The notes under the pieces were generated by a model that was not told the origin of the DNA, did not search any database, and worked only from the letters and a program-made list of their open reading frames with translations. From NCBI GenBank assembly GCA_009746045.1, contig RPFO01000130.1, positions 967,200-1,031,199 of the forward strand: 64,000 nt of DNA. Reading direction: 5' to 3'. Position 1 is the stretch's first letter. Each line of letters starts with the position of its first letter. This DNA comes from Mesostigma viride (taxonomy: Eukaryota > Streptophyta > Mesostigmatophyceae > Mesostigmatales > Mesostigmataceae). Both the position numbers and the translations under genes were made by a program. Below, piece after piece: positions 9,141-20,775 of this stretch.

Positions 9141-11511
9141 TAAATTAAATTAAATTAAATTATAACATGCCTCCGTTGGGAGATCATGTAGCACATATTC
9201 CTTGATGGTTGGGTGGGATGGAAGGAGCCGCGTAATCGAACTAACCTAACTCTAATCTAGCTAGTCTAGAAAAATCCTAACTACCCTACTCATCAAAACG
9301 CCTCCTCCGCTTGGGGGGAGGTGGTTTGCCCACAGGGTCGGGCGTGTGAGCCTTGACAATCCTCTTCCACCGCGTCTTGTTCTGCATGGCAGTCCAAAGA
9401 AGGGAGAGAGAGTGGATGCGGTATTCAAACTGGGCTGGGACCAGTAGGTCATCCAGCAACATCTGTACGTAGTTCGTGACATGTTTCCCTACCTTTTGGG
9501 GAATGTCCTTGGGGCCAGGCCAGGTCAGAATGTGCCGTCCGGGCTGGCCAACCAAGCCGCTGGGGGCCGGCCAGACCAAGGGCGGTGTCGACGTACCTGG
9601 CTGGTGCGAGCAAGGTGTCCTACAAATGCTATCCTACGCTGTCTAATCTCGTCCGAAATACGGGGCATGCCCTGATACAAAGACTCTGATGACGGGCGCT
9701 TGGAAAACCCTACGTTGAGGACCTGTCGGAGCATCCTGTAAACTGTGCCGTCTAGCCTAGATGCCAGTGTGGGTGTGATTGTCCACGCCTCGGCGCCATA
9801 CGTGAGCACCTTAATTAAGGACGAGGACCTTGAAGAGCATGCGCTTGCGGTGGTCGCCCAGGCCCTTGGAGCGCCAGTAGGTGTTGAGCGAACGTAGCCT
9901 AGCCCAGGCCAGGCCGATCAGTGCGGGTGTCCACATCGTCGGCGGTGTCAGGGAGCCAGCTCCCTAACAGCTTGAAGCGATCGCGGAACCGGACCGTCGT
10001 CCCGTCGAGCAGGCGCGGCAGCGGCGGCGTACTGGAGGCCCCAATCACCATCGCCTCAGTTTTGACACTAATCTCCAACCCCACCGCCCTCGCCTCCAGG
10101 CCCAGACAGTCCAGCCAGGTCTGAATGTGCTCGGGGCGCGCGATGAGGGTGGTGTCATCTGCATAAATCAGGTCGGCCAGGCGGTAACCAGGTCGAACCC
10201 CGCCATGCTCTTTCTCGTTAAGGATGTCCAAGCCTGGCTCGAACCCCTTAAGAGCAGTAAAGCGCGCACGTGCTCGGCGCATGACGTGATCCACGACGAT
10301 AATGAACAGGTATGGGGACAGGACACAACCTTGCCACACCCCGTGGTGAAGGGGGAATGGTGGGGTGGTGCCTTCCGCAGTCCGCACTACTGCCTGTGAG
10401 CCCTCATACAGTCGGCGAATGGCAGCAATAAACGCAGGTGGCACTCGATCCAGAGCTAGGATGGCCCAAAGAGCCTCTCAGAGGACCGTGTCAAAGGCCT
10501 TGATATAGTCAACAAAAATGAAGACCAGCGGCAAACTGTCAAGGGGAAGGCGACGCACCTCCTCCATCAACCGGCGCGCGACAAACACAGCCATGACAGT
10601 GTTACGACCACGACGGAAACCCATCTGAGACTCACCCAGGTGTGGGTCCAGCGCGGCGCGGAGCCTGTGCTGCATCATGGGCATGAAGACCTTCAGCGCG
10701 GCGCTCTGGAGGCAGACACCCCTGTAGTTACCGGGGTCAGCAGCAGAGCCCTTCTTGTACAGCATGACGCGGATGGCCGTCTGCCACTCAGCAGGCGGAG
10801 GCTCGTCAGAAAGCAGAACACGGTTGCAGAACGCCAGCAGAAGATCCCTAACCGCCGGATCAGGGGTCTTCAGCAGCTCAGCAGAAAGGTGGTCGGCACC
10901 GACCGCCGCATCGTACCGCAGGCGAACAAGGGCGCCGTCCAATTCCTTCAAAGTGAAGGGGGGGACGACGTCGTCAGTGGTAAGGCAGCCCTCCTGCAAG
11001 GCGGGGACTTGGTAGTCCGCGGCCGAGGAGGGGGGCGCTGGCGGCGGCGGGGGTCCGGCAACCCCGAGGCGGGCGGCCGTCTCGGGGTGAAGCGGCGGAG
11101 GGGGGGCGCGAGCCCCACCGGTCAAGGAAACATTGTGGGCCAACCAGCGGTCAAGGCTGACCGGCGCCGTGCCGTCCCCCGTGTGCTCCACCGGGGTACG
11201 CTGCCGCCGGCCGCCGAGCCGGTCGAGGTGGTACCACATGTCCTTGCCCTGGTTGCGAGCCTGGCAGGCCTTGGCATCCGCGATGCACTGGGCCGCCTCC
11301 GCGTCCTGAGCGTGCTCGTAGGCCTCCACGAGGGCGGCCTTGAGCACTGGTTTCTGCAGCGGGTCCCGGTTACGCTTGAGGCGGTGCCGGGCGGCCAATG
11401 ACCTTGGGGTCCTGGCGGTAGAGCGGGCCGGGGCGGCGGCGGGGCATGGCCGGCAGGTGCCGGGCCGCCAGCAACGGGGCACGGGCCGCAAAGCCCGCAA
11501 AAATGGCGGCG
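9141..11511 (-). mobile_element. LINE relic RT1 (non-LTR reverse transcriptase)
   Basis: On the minus strand, several frames joined by frameshifts read a non-LTR RT. From 11500 to 10478 the order is a thumb-preceding region, VMLYKKGSAADPGNYRGVCL, the LGESQMGFRRGRNT motif and LVFIFVDYIKAFDTV (first catalytic Asp). From 10444 to 9899 it reads QGCVLSPYLF and LADLIYADDTTLIA (catalytic YADD). From 9809 to 9286 it reads YGAEAWTITPTLASRLDG, MLRQVLNVG and a C-terminal RWKRIVKAHTPDP. The (atttaa)n tract at 9141-9162 is its 3' tail on the minus strand. Breaks make it non-functional. The EN domain is missing, so it is 5' truncated. Confidence 0.85.
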
Positions 11512-11896
11512 TAGAATGTTATAGACGTGCCACCATACCTAGTCACGTGCACCGCTGACGCACGGTACACAACCAGCCATATAGGTTGTCTCCTTGATAT
11601 AGCCTTAGCTTAGCTCTTGTACAGCCAGCCATGAGCACTACGTCCTGGCTATGATTAGCTTACTTGCCCGCGCTCCTTGTAATGATATGCTCGCATGGGT
11701 CTTATTGCACCCACCGAACTTGCCGGATTGTCTATTGTGTCCGATTGCTGCTGTGGCATGCCGCCTCTGGCATGAAGGAGAAACGGGGGGTACGTCTCTG
11801 CCCTTTCTTCCATGTTGTGCACATACAGGGAAGTACTCCGGTGCTCCGTGACTCCCCAACGGGAGCACAAGTTTAATTAATTAATTAATTAATTAC
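11512..11896 (+). mobile_element. SINE-B copy 2
   Basis: Starting at tagaatgtt and running to a (taat)n tail, this copy matches 8758-9113 over almost its whole length, including catacctagtcacgtgcacc and gctccgtgactccccaacgg. A clear target duplication was not found. With copy 1 it flanks the RT1 relic as direct repeats. Confidence 0.8.
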
Positions 11897-11934
11897 GTGT
11901 CATCTGCCTCCATACACTACTGTACAGACCAACC

Positions 11935-12090
11935 AGGGGGTTCGCCGGGCGTGAGCCCGCCCTATCTAGGCCGGGTAGCAAATTAACCCCGCCGTAGCTG
12001 GCGTACTCCGTGATCTCGATCCCCGGCGGGCACCCCTCCACCCGGGCAAAGCAGGCTTGTGCACGCCTCATAATCAGGCGGAGCCAATTT
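11935..12090 (-). mobile_element. Short LINE RT fragment
   Basis: The minus strand reads LRLIMRRAQACFARVEGCPP then GIEITEYASYGGVNLLPG. This matches the segment of RT1 just before its YADD motif (VMRRARARFTALKGFEPGLD). The fragment stops before the catalytic motif and has no other RT parts nearby. Confidence 0.65.
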
Positions 12091-12487
12091 TCGGCATTAG
12101 CACGGTTAGGTTCGCCAGAATTGGCGAAGCTTATAAGGCCGTACACGTGAGAAAAGACATAGGAATAGGGGATAAAATCCGTCAATCCATCCATACATCC
12201 ATACATCACACCGACTTTGTCCCTAATTTGCAAGCATAATAATAAGCGTGAGGTTCTTCCGAAAACTCGCTCCATCGTAGAGTTTCAACGGGCAAGTTGC
12301 AAACACGCACGTTACTTGATATAGTCCACCAATGACGGATATTCCGAGAAGCTTGCACGTGCGTTTGAGAGCAAAATCCTTGATCGCCATGGCATGGGCC
12401 TTCTTGGTGAGATCACTGGCTGGTCGCCCATCGCCTTCCCCGCGCGCGGGGTAAGGCAGGGGCGCCCCCGCTTCTTCTCATCTTTAA

Positions 12488-13829
12488 CCCTTAGTCCGCT
12501 GACCCATTTTTGGCACTTTCATACCCCTGAAAATGAAAAAAATCATAACTCACAGGCCACTACTCCAAATACCCCCAACCAAGATGCTAGGAGTATCTAC
12601 ACTTCAAGGGCTTTCAGAATATGCAATAATACCACGGGTTTATCAAAGCATTTGGATGATAGCTCTACTCAAAGTTGGCCAAAAGACGATCTTTTTTTCC
12701 CAAGGAAAAGTCTACCCCCCCCTAACTTCCCAGGAAGGGTAGGGAATCTCAATACCAACATTGGACAACTTAGTTGGATAGTCCAATGGTGGTTTCCTTG
12801 GGTCAGACCACCCGGATAACCCATTACCCCTATATAACGTGCTCATACATGTGTGTGGATTACGCGCGTGTAAACAGCTATCTATGACATGCAACACAGT
12901 AATGCATTATAACAAGCCATCAAAGGCTGCCAAAAGTGCTGGAATACAAACACGTTGCCTACCTGCACTGACGGAGTGATAAACTCCAAAGAAATGCCAT
13001 AAACTGGGCACTTCAGGGCTAATACCACTCTTTACAACAGGCATGGAAGCTTGCTGAAATATGCATGCATAAAATCGTCATTTATAATGCATGGGATACG
13101 TATTCCGCTGCAAACAACACGCAAATACGCTGTCGTACCTGGCTCGTTCATGCCCTACCCGGACTCCGCTGGCCGGGACCCTCATATCTCACACATACTG
13201 ATGCTCTACAGGCAAAGGCCGCCATAGCCGCATACTGCATGATCCGCCATGACTACCAGGTTGATGTTCCGGGCAAAGATGGCCACTAAACTAGTCCGCA
13301 TTCTCAGCAATCGCTGCAGCTGACGTCCCTTACCCAAACTGGATGCCCGGGCTGGCGCAGATTGCCCGGCAATAGGGAGAAAATCGACCTATGATAAGCT
13401 ATGAATCGTCTGGAACTGACGACCAGGAAAGTTCTATTTTCCTACCTGTATTTTCCCAACCCTATAAATCTGGCCGTGCCTGACCTACGAAAATCATGCA
13501 TCGTCATTCTGAGCAACATTCTGAACCGTTTCGAGCCGCGAGACGCAAAAATTTCGTGACAGCGGCACGTTGGCAGCCATATCTCATTACGCGCGCGCGC
13601 GAGCGAAAATTTCCCGCCAAAGTCACGTGATACATTCTCAATACACGTTGTAATTACCAGGCTATGGCGAATATTACCCCCAAACCTATGCATCACCTTC
13701 GTCCCTAAGTGTTCCCGGACCCACCGGACAACTGTCCTCCGTCACAAGTGGCGCGGCGCTCGCGGCGCGGCGCGAAATTCGACCGTTAGTCAAACCCCCC
13801 GACAGGTCGGGGGGTTAGCGGACTAAGGG
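12488..13829. mobile_element. piggyBac-like non-autonomous element with TTAA target site
   Basis: A 1342-bp segment is bounded by inverted termini: left TTAA-CCCTTAGTCCGCTGACCC (12484-12507) and right GGGTTAGCGGACTAAGGG-TTAA (13812-13833). Element ends beginning CCC inside a duplicated TTAA are the hallmark of the piggyBac superfamily. There is no transposase-like ORF inside, so it is a MITE-like derivative. It is inserted upstream of a LINE ORF1 relic whose sequence resumes at 13834. Confidence 0.8.
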
Positions 13830-13864
13830 TTAAGAGCCTGGCATCGGACAACAAGCTTTCGTTT

Positions 13865-14103
13865 CTCATGCAGACGCCGCAAGCGGCTCGAGAAGACTCC
13901 CTTCACCTTGGCCGACGACTTGACCCTGGCGCAGCAACAACGGCGACGGGAGCTATGGCCGACCTACCTCCAGCTCCGGCAGACCAAGGTGGGGCAGCCG
14001 GTGTACTGGAAGGGGGGGGCCATCTACCGGTCGGCCACAAGCCCTGCATGGCACGCGACCCCCGCGACAACCGCGCGCCAGCGACTCCAGACGCCCCAGC
14101 TTA
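13865..14103 (+). mobile_element. LINE ORF1 C-terminal fragment
   Basis: The frame reads FTLADDLTLAQQQRRRELWP, then YLQLRQTKVGQPVYWKGG and AIYRS before degenerating. It is the better preserved relative of the fragment at 8450-8643. The 5' part may lie left of the piggyBac-like element (12300-12484), where no clear frame survives. Confidence 0.6.
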
Positions 14104-14559
14104 GGGGAATACAGCAGTAGGGCCCCGCTAAAATATAGTGTAGAATAGTTTGACCGTGGCCTTGACATACATGCACGCCTACTACAGGCACTATATCAGC
14201 TGACTCATGAACATTGCTTAGTCATGTACATGTGTGCCCATGATGCGCCACACACCAGAGGATGCCTAGCTTCATTAATTTCTTTAGTTATGCTGTGCCG
14301 ACGCAGAGAGCTACTCTCTGCTCGGAGACGCCATGCCCTAGCTTCTGTATAGCCATGCTGATCTTCCCCCCTCTGTCGGTGCCCCGGCGTACTAGGCTAG
14401 GTGCCTGAATACAGCGGTGGGCAGGTGCACTTTGTGCACCCAGAGTAGGTGGCAGTTTACATTCCCCCACCTGCAGAAAGTAGCTAAGAGTGTATTAAAA
14501 GCCATATGCCCCTTCTCAGGGCTATGTGCTACATATACTCCCAACGGAGTTATGTTCCT

Positions 14560-15665
14560 AATTAATTAACTAATGACGGATAATGATGAATAGATATGGG
14601 GAGAGCACACAGCCCTGCCACACGGCCCCACTCAGTGTGCCGGGGGGAATGCCGGAGTGACGCCGTCAGCGGTACGGACCTGGGCTTGCATGGGACCCTT
14701 CATAGAACTGGCGGATGATCTCAACAATGTACGATGGGACACAGAACCGGTAGGTGGAGGACCACCCACAGGGCGTCCCATATAACGAATTAATGCCTTG
14801 GTGTAATCCACGAAGATCAATAGCAATGGTAAGAGGCCGGGGGCCAGGCGGCCCACTTCCTCGATCAGGCGGCGCGCAGTCATGGTGACCATAACACGAT
14901 TGCGACCAACACGGAAGCCCATCTGGGACTCACCTAAATGAGAATCGAGGCTGGCACGCATGCGGTTCAGCAGGAGACGCATGAAGACTTTCAGCACGCA
15001 GTAGTAGTATACGCCGCGGTAGTTGCCGGTGTCCGCGGCGGACTCCTTGCCCTTGTAGAGCATGACCCGGACCGTGGTCTTCCAATACATCGGTGGCGGG
15101 GGGGAGGCCATGCCGCCTTCTCGTAGAATCCGGTTGCAAACACCCCGGAGGAAAGGCTCAAGCTCAGGCATCTTAACCACCTCCGGTGAAGTATTGTCCA
15201 CTCCCATGGCAGCATCGTTGCGGAGGGACCGTGGAGATGGCAGCAGCCCATTGGCCCGCGGGGTCCACTGATCGTGGGGGCTGTAACTCCACCAGGGGGC
15301 CGGAGAGCGGTGGGACCAGGTAGTCCATTTCGCTCGTGGGCGCCTGCGGGGGCTCAATATAAGTCCGCTGCGGCTAGCCGCAGGGCGTGCAGCAGCAGCG
15401 GGGTGGAGCGGGGGGGGGGGTCCAGGAGCCCCGATAGTTTGGCCTGGGAGCTGAACCAAAGCTCAAGGCGTTCACTGGGGGTGCCCGGGATGTACGTCAG
15501 CCCTTTGCGTTTCCCTGCTTCCGGTGAGACGGTCGAGAGACCGCCATGCCGCCTTGTGCTGGTTGGCGGCTGTGTGGCGATTGATCTCGGCGGCAAGTGT
15601 CTCCACCTCCTCCGCGTGGTCAGTATATGCTTGTGTAAGCCGCTCATGGTATGCCGTACAGGTCC
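14560..15665 (-). mobile_element. LINE relic RT2
   Basis: The minus strand from about 15660 reads HTAANQHKAAWRSLDRLTGS, the pre-RT region. It then gives AAMGVDNTSPEVVKMPELEP, VRVMLYKGKESAADTGNYRG, LGESQMGFRVGRNRV and LLLIFVDYTKA, the first catalytic Asp region. Motifs after this Asp are cut short: the frame is lost near 14760 and only QVRTADGVTPAFPPAH survives. The 3' flank (gttaattaattagg, 14560-14575) resembles the other LINE tails. It is a close relative of RT1. Confidence 0.8.
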
Positions 15666-15710
15666 TCCCCCCGGCGGCCCATGCCACCTGGCCACGGGTC
15701 CACCCCCCCC

Positions 15711-15953
15711 CCCACACACACACACACACCGCGGGCCGCCCACCCACGCACCCACCCACCCACCCACCCACCCACCCACCCACCCACCCACCCACCCACC
15801 CACCCACCCACCCACCCACCCACCCCGGCACCGGCCACCCCACCCCTACCCACCCCACCCCACGTACCCGTCCGTCCGTCCGTCCGTCTGTCCGTCCGTC
15901 CGACCGTCCGTCCGTCCGTCCGTCCATCCGTCCGTCCGTCCGTCCGTCCGTCC
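15711..15953. repeat. (ca)n, (caccc)n and (gtcc)n microsatellites
   Basis: Adjacent arrays of ac, cacc/ccca and gtcc/gtct units lie inside the 5' part of the RT2 relic. All long frames here (Thr-His-Pro, Arg-Pro-Ser) are artefacts. Confidence 0.9.
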
Positions 15954-15956
15954 ATG

Positions 15957-16200
15957 GTAAGTAAGTACTTGCGTGTCATGCGCAAAGGCATGCCACGGAG
16001 TACTATATGCTAATCTCATTAGAAAAAATAATTACAAAAAAGTTTAAACAAATATCGTCTGCATCATTCCCCAACCATTAAGCACTAGCTAGATGGGGAT
16101 GTAATCCTCATCCAAGCTGTCCTCTACTGTAATGGCAGACGAGGCGGTAGTGTAGCGGCTGTCCTCAGGACCGATAACCTCCACCTGCGGACTTCTACCC
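15957..16200 (-). mobile_element. LINE ORF tail copy (EDYIPI end)
   Basis: The minus strand reads GRSPQVEVIGPEDSRYTT, ASSAITVEDSLDEDYIPI and stop at about 16090, then a conserved non-coding block containing cattccccaaccattaagc (plus-strand order). The same coding end plus non-coding block is present at 47428-47816. It lies just 5' of RT2, as expected for the end of a first ORF followed by the RT ORF. Confidence 0.6.
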
Positions 16201-16210
16201 TGGCTAGCAA

Positions 16211-16519
16211 CGGTCCGTCCGTCCGTCCGTCCGTCCGTCCGTCCGTCCGTCCGTCCGTCCGTCCGTCCGTCCGTCCGTCCGTCCGTCCGTCCGTCCGTCC
16301 GTCCGTCCCTCCCTCCCTCCGTCCCTCCGTCCCTCCCTCCCTCCCTCCCTCCCTCCCTCCTCCCTCCCTCCCTCCCTCCCTCCTCCTCCCTCCCTCCCTC
16401 CCTCCCTCCTCCCTCCCTCCCTCCCTCCCTCCTCCCTCCCTCCCTCCCTCCCTCCCTCCCTCCCTCCCTCCCTCCCTCCCTCCCTCCCTCCCTCCCTCCC
16501 TCCCTCCCTCCCTCCCTCC
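16211..16519. repeat. (gtcc)n then (ccct)n microsatellite
   Basis: About 100 bp of gtcc units change into about 210 bp of ccct units with occasional one-base-shorter units. No coding value. Confidence 0.95.
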
Positions 16520-16523
16520 ATCG

Positions 16524-16645
16524 GGGTTAAGCTCCGTGACTCCCCAACGGGAGCACGAGTTTAATTAATCAATTGATTAATCCATTGGGGCTATAATGCT
16601 CCGTGACTTCCCAACTGTAGCACGCAATTAATTAATTAATTTGAC
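16524..16645 (+). mobile_element. Two SINE-B tail fragments
   Basis: Two copies of gctccgtgactccccaacgg (the second mutated to gcttccg-like gctccgtgacttcccaac) are each followed by a (taat)n run. Only the 3' end of the element is present, directly after a microsatellite. The same arrangement, inverted, is at 28025-28110. Confidence 0.65.
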
Positions 16646-17985
16646 CTCGTTTTGCGCCTCGATTAGGTAACGAATGCCGGCAACGAAATTGCAGGGCATC
16701 ATTTAAATATCCTATCTAACAATGCATGTCAGCATTCCCTGCCCGGCAGCCCATCAACACCAGTGAACCTAAGCCCGAAGCTATCGCCTATAGCGACTAC
16801 ACATGCTAGTTGTAGGGAGCCACTCAGGCATGGCTGTAGTCGGCCCTTTCCCCCCCCCGACAGCTTCGCAAAGCAACCCCTCGCTAATGGGGTTGGTTTC
16901 CTATCATCCTTATCCCCCCTTCCTACCCGCCATTCTCCCCCCCCCCTCCCCGGTTTTCCTCAGCTGCTGTTCCCAGCAGCACGCCAGCCAGCACAGCCGC
17001 ATGCAAGCGCCGTGCCGCACCGGCAAGCTGGTTCGTGGTTACCAAGTATGCTGCCCTATGCAGAGCTTGTCAGCCCTTCAGCCCTTGCCAGCTGCTGGTT
17101 GACATCCTCCAAAAAGGATCCTCCTCCTTCCACTCCACAAACCTGTCACAGATAATAGGAAAATAATGATAAAATAGGCCAAATAATAAACATAATGATA
17201 ATAATAATAGTAGGCCTGTGATGGGAGAGCCCTTGGTCCCTTTAAGCCGGTCACTCCCAGCCAGTGAAGCCGCCACGCGCATTTGACCACTGTGTCACCC
17301 ATCACTGTAACCAGTAGGCCCGTTCATTGTGGCAGCTTGCAACACCACCCATGACGTCGGTGGCTGTATCCCCCGCATCCCCACTCCAGTCGATATTGGT
17401 GTACCTACTTTCTGCATCTACACTCCCTGCGTCTATACATCCCCGCCACCTCTACTCCAGTCGTTGTGGTGTATATTGGCCCAGTAACTGAATTACGCAC
17501 ACCCATATCCGCTCCCATACACACACATATCCGCCGGACACCGGGACAAGGCGGGGTAAATTGATCCAGGGGCTGGCCCTGCGAAGCCGTAGTCCATTAC
17601 TGGGGCACCGGGTCACTCTACCAGGCACAAGGGTCACAGTACCAGGTGCTGTACCTTGAAACCGGACATGTCAGGCGCCTCGATCAGGTAAAGGATGCTA
17701 GCACGCCCCGCCCCTATGTGCCCCGAGTGCCGTGCAGACCATCCGTGAAAAGCCACGAGTGCCTGTGAGACATACAGCTTTGAGGACGGAGCATGCCGTC
17801 ATCTGTTTGCCTCGCATTTTGGTCAGATAGCCCCCAGGGACTGCGCTGCCAAAACGGCGTGGCAAGGCTCTCCTCTCCTCTCCGACCATGTGAGGGGGGC
17901 ATACGGAATGGGGCTTTCCATGCACAGCCGGCCATCCCACCCGTGCCGGTGTCACTGTAAAGAGGCGCGGTCACTATGAGATTGC
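16646..17985. other. No supported gene
   Basis: About 1.3 kb holds only short frames without family signatures. A phrase like cctcgattaggtaacgaatg recurs in altered form at 17676, and ccactccagtcg recurs near 17385 and 17452, suggesting old local duplication. Confidence 0.5.
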
Positions 17986-17989
17986 CTCC

Positions 17990-18216
17990 AAGGGTCCGAT
18001 CAACCCCCTCGCGCCGACCAAGGGTCCGATCAACCCCCTCGCGCCGACGTAGTCCCGTGTTGCGTGCGTCTCTTGTCCATCCATGTCTGCCTTGTCCTGT
18101 TCCGCGTCATCCCACCCGCGCGGGCACCCAGTGGGAGATGCGGCAGCTCTAGGTCCTTGGCTAGGTTTTTGTACGAGGACATTCGCTAGGTTTTTGTACC
18201 AAGAAGGGATCATCCC
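17990..18216. repeat. Local duplications downstream of RhoGDI-like gene
   Basis: Two 26-bp tandem copies begin gggtccgatcaaccccctcg (17993-18047). Two copies of aggtttttgta occur at 18163 and 18191. A copy of the gene's 3' end (cgcgggcac with catccca, 18105-18127) also lies here. This is another small example of segment duplication at a gene boundary. Confidence 0.6.
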
Positions 18217-18755
18217 ACGCGCGCGGGCACAGCAGAGGACCCTGCAGGCGCCGCTGTGGTCGCCGCAGGCGCAGGCATCGGCACGATGCGAAACAGGAAC
18301 TCCCGCTGGAGCAGCGTGATGACGTTGGACGTCCGCAAGCCAAACACGCCCTTCTGCGAGGTGCGGCCCGCCACCTCGGCGGTGTAGGAGGTGACCACCT
18401 TGAGCCTCCCTGCCAGCTTGGCGCCCATGCCCGAGGGTATCGTGTTCTGGGGGAGCTTGTACTCGTACGGTTCGTCCCTGGGCGCGTAGTCCCCCATGAC
18501 ATCCGTGTCCTTTTGGACGCGAATGCCGTGGGAGTATGTGGACACGGTCCGCGTGAGGTTCTTTAGGGCCTCCTTGACGACGAAGTAGAGGGACTCGTTC
18601 TGGACTTGGCCCTCGTAGACCTCGCCCTCCTCGGTGAACCAGGCCTCGCGCCTGGCAGGGTCGGTCAGGTCCCAGACCATGTCGGGCCGTCCATCCCCAA
18701 ACTTGATGACAGACTTGGTCAGGTCGAACACATCACGCAACTCCACATGAGACAT
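18210..18755 (-). CDS. RhoGDI-like protein (Rho GDP-dissociation inhibitor)
   Basis: An intact 181-codon ORF starts ATG at 18755 (MSHVELRDVFDLTKSV). Residues about 75-125 match the RhoGDI immunoglobulin-like domain. LTRTVSTYSHGIRVQKDTDV corresponds to the family's Y-x-Q-x-x-x-[RK]-x-G-[VI]-x-[VI]-[DN]-[KD]-[TD] stretch. The next part, MGDYAPRDEPYEYKLP and then IPSGMGAKLAGRLKVVTSYT, matches the GSYGPRxExYEF...PxGMLARGxY-like order. RhoGDIs extract prenylated Rho GTPases from membranes and hold them inactive in the cytosol. The N-terminus is shorter than the roughly 200-residue family norm. The C-terminus lacks the usual acidic-aromatic KDW ending and instead ends in an Ala/Pro-rich tail. An upstream exon may be missing. 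Confidence 0.7.
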   Translation of the reverse strand: MSHVELRDVFDLTKSVIKFGDGRPDMVWDLTDPARREAWFTEEGEVYEGQVQNESLYFVVKEALKNLTRTVSTYSHGIRVQKDTDVMGDYAPRDEPYEYKLPQNTIPSGMGAKLAGRLKVVTSYTAEVAGRTSQKGVFGLRTSNVITLLQREFLFRIVPMPAPAATTAAPAGSSAVPARVG

Positions 18756-20130
18756 GCTGGTCTCGCGAAATTAGACAGAGAATGAAAGGGGGGAGAAATG
18801 ACGTGAGTAAGCAACCGAAAATGCGTCGTCCAAGCCGCCACTGGTCTGCAATGCCTCCTCTCGCGCTTGAAGATGCTACAATGCTTGGTTGTCAGCAACT
18901 TTTGCTCCGGAGAGTCAACGAGTTTCCAGTCGCGCTTGCATATTCGTGCACTGCTTCCTGTGCAACAGTAGTGACAGAACAGGTGCACAATGGCAGTCGA
19001 AATTTCCCAGACGTTAGACGGGCACTGCGGCCGAGATTTTCGAGCCATCACAATGGCTTAGACGAGACAATGCAGCGGACCCTAACAGGTAAAGTAGCGG
19101 GTATGGCATGACGGTAACGAAACGAGGTGGCGTCAACTTTCTTGACACGAGTAAAATGCGTGCAAAAGTTATCTACAACTAACCCCGGTGGCTTCTATAG
19201 CTAGTAACCGTGAAAAGTTGCCGAGTCTTGGCAAGTGTCACCAGTGGCCGACAATAATAAATATTGTCTCCCTATGATAGACAATAATCTAGACAGCTGC
19301 ATCGCCCACAGCAGCCGCCGACTCCTACTATACAACAGCGCCGTAGAGATACCACTCACCAACACTGAGGCTGGTACAAACGTAGGTGGAACGAGAAACC
19401 GAGGCTGCTACCGCTGACGCTTGCGTAGGTAGAAGTGTGGACAATCGCCCCAGCAGCTGCACGCACATTTAGGCGCGTGATCCTGGCTGCATTTTCTGCT
19501 TGCTAGAACGTTCCTGCGCTGAGCCTCTTCAGGGCCAGGGCACGTGCTCAGCTTTCTAGGCGATGGCCGTCCTACCGACGTGGCCGATGAGCACGCCTGC
19601 GATGCGCTGTCTCGTGTGCGTGTGTGCAACGTCCATCAACATAATGGCATGCTCGCATCTTCTTGCCCAGTTTTTGGGGCGCGCGAGCTGGGCGGCACGA
19701 CCGGGATCTTGGGAACGGACGCAAGCCATGGTCGATGCCCAACTAGTGCCCAAACCGGCCGATCCATGCAATCACAACAGTACAAGTTTCTGTGGGCGCC
19801 TATGGGATTTACCTGTCCCGCTACTGTACAGAGATTCTCGTCCCGCTACTGTATAGATTCTCTCATTTCTCTGCTGCCCGTGCGGCGAGGGACACACCAC
19901 CAACAACAACAACAGCTGGCCGCCGGGTGTGATTTCCAAAAACCCGCCGCCTGGTAAGAGTCATCGGCGGATACAGGTTGTTGCATGTTGTTGCCGTGTC
20001 CCACGCCGCACATGGCCAGCAGAGAATCTGTAGTGGCCGAGGGCCGGATGTATTTAGTATCGGTGGTACTATCGGGGCACTGTGACATGGACGGTTGCGT
20101 CATCGGATACCTTCGCGTGAGCTCACAACG
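18756..20130. other. No supported gene; short dispersed repeats
   Basis: No frame shows family features. Two related segments, tagattctctcatttctctg near 19852 and the inverted cagcagagaatctgtagtgg near 20018, also match 24508-24540, so they belong to a small dispersed repeat with a caacaacaac tract. Confidence 0.5.
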
Positions 20131-20132
20131 AG

Positions 20133-20775
20133 ATGTATAATCCTAACCTAGCCGGCTGTGGGCAGCCGCTGGATCCCACGGGGACTCACTACCTTGCCTG
20201 CATGGGGGGCCAACAGAATCAGAATTGGTATTTGTATTTGCACACTGTCCTCCTGACGGTGGTGCTCGCCATGGTTCGGTCGGTTTTCCCCCACGCGAAC
20301 ATCCGGTCCGAGGATGCGGATGGCGCTGCCTTCTATTCCGTCCCCCGGCAACCACCGGCCTGACATCGTGGTGCTGGACTTTGAGGGGGGTGGCCGGCAT
20401 CTGCTTATTGACGTTTCGGTGGCGCAGCCCTTGGCTCTTAGCCACCTGGCTGGGGCCTCCCTCACGGCAGGTTACATGGCGGACCGGGCGGAGCGGGCCA
20501 AGCTCCTGGCCTACGGCGACATCGGGCACCATCGTGTGGTGCCCTTTGTCCTGGAGGAGTTTGGGGCCATGGGGCCCCTGACCTCCGCCTTCTTCAAGGA
20601 GTGTTGCCGGCTCCGGGAGGACCGGCTGGACCTGGAGGGCCAGCGGGCCCCATGGTCGGCGCGGACCTGGACGTCACATTGGCGTCAGCGCTTGTCGGTG
20701 GCGCTGACTCGGGCCATGGCTGACATCATGCTCTGCCGTACGCGGGCTAATTTTGCGGTGCAGCAGGGCTATTAG
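20133..20775 (+). mobile_element. C-terminal end of another retroelement polyprotein
   Basis: Two overlapping frames joined by one frameshift near 20340 read GCGQPLDPTGTHYLACMGG, a Cys/His cluster, then RPDIVVLDFEGGGRHLLIDV, SVAQPLALSHLAGASLTAG, VVPFVLEEFGAMG and LSVALTRAMADIMLCR. This order (C-x-G-x-D-x-x-G-H-x-x-x-C, then D-V-S-V, then F-V-x-E-x-F-G, then L-S-V-A-L) is the conserved region after the RT domain in many non-LTR elements. RT itself is absent, so it is 5' truncated. It differs from the RT1-RT5 group. Confidence 0.75.

Noticed and set aside
8731-11896. LTR retrotransposon with SINE-B copies as LTRs around RT1
   Set aside because: The RT is of non-LTR type and on the opposite strand, no integrase, protease or primer-binding site is seen, and SINE-B occurs alone elsewhere with its own target duplication.
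12394-12819. 141-codon plus-strand ORF
   Set aside because: Runs across the left end of the piggyBac-like element and has no motif.
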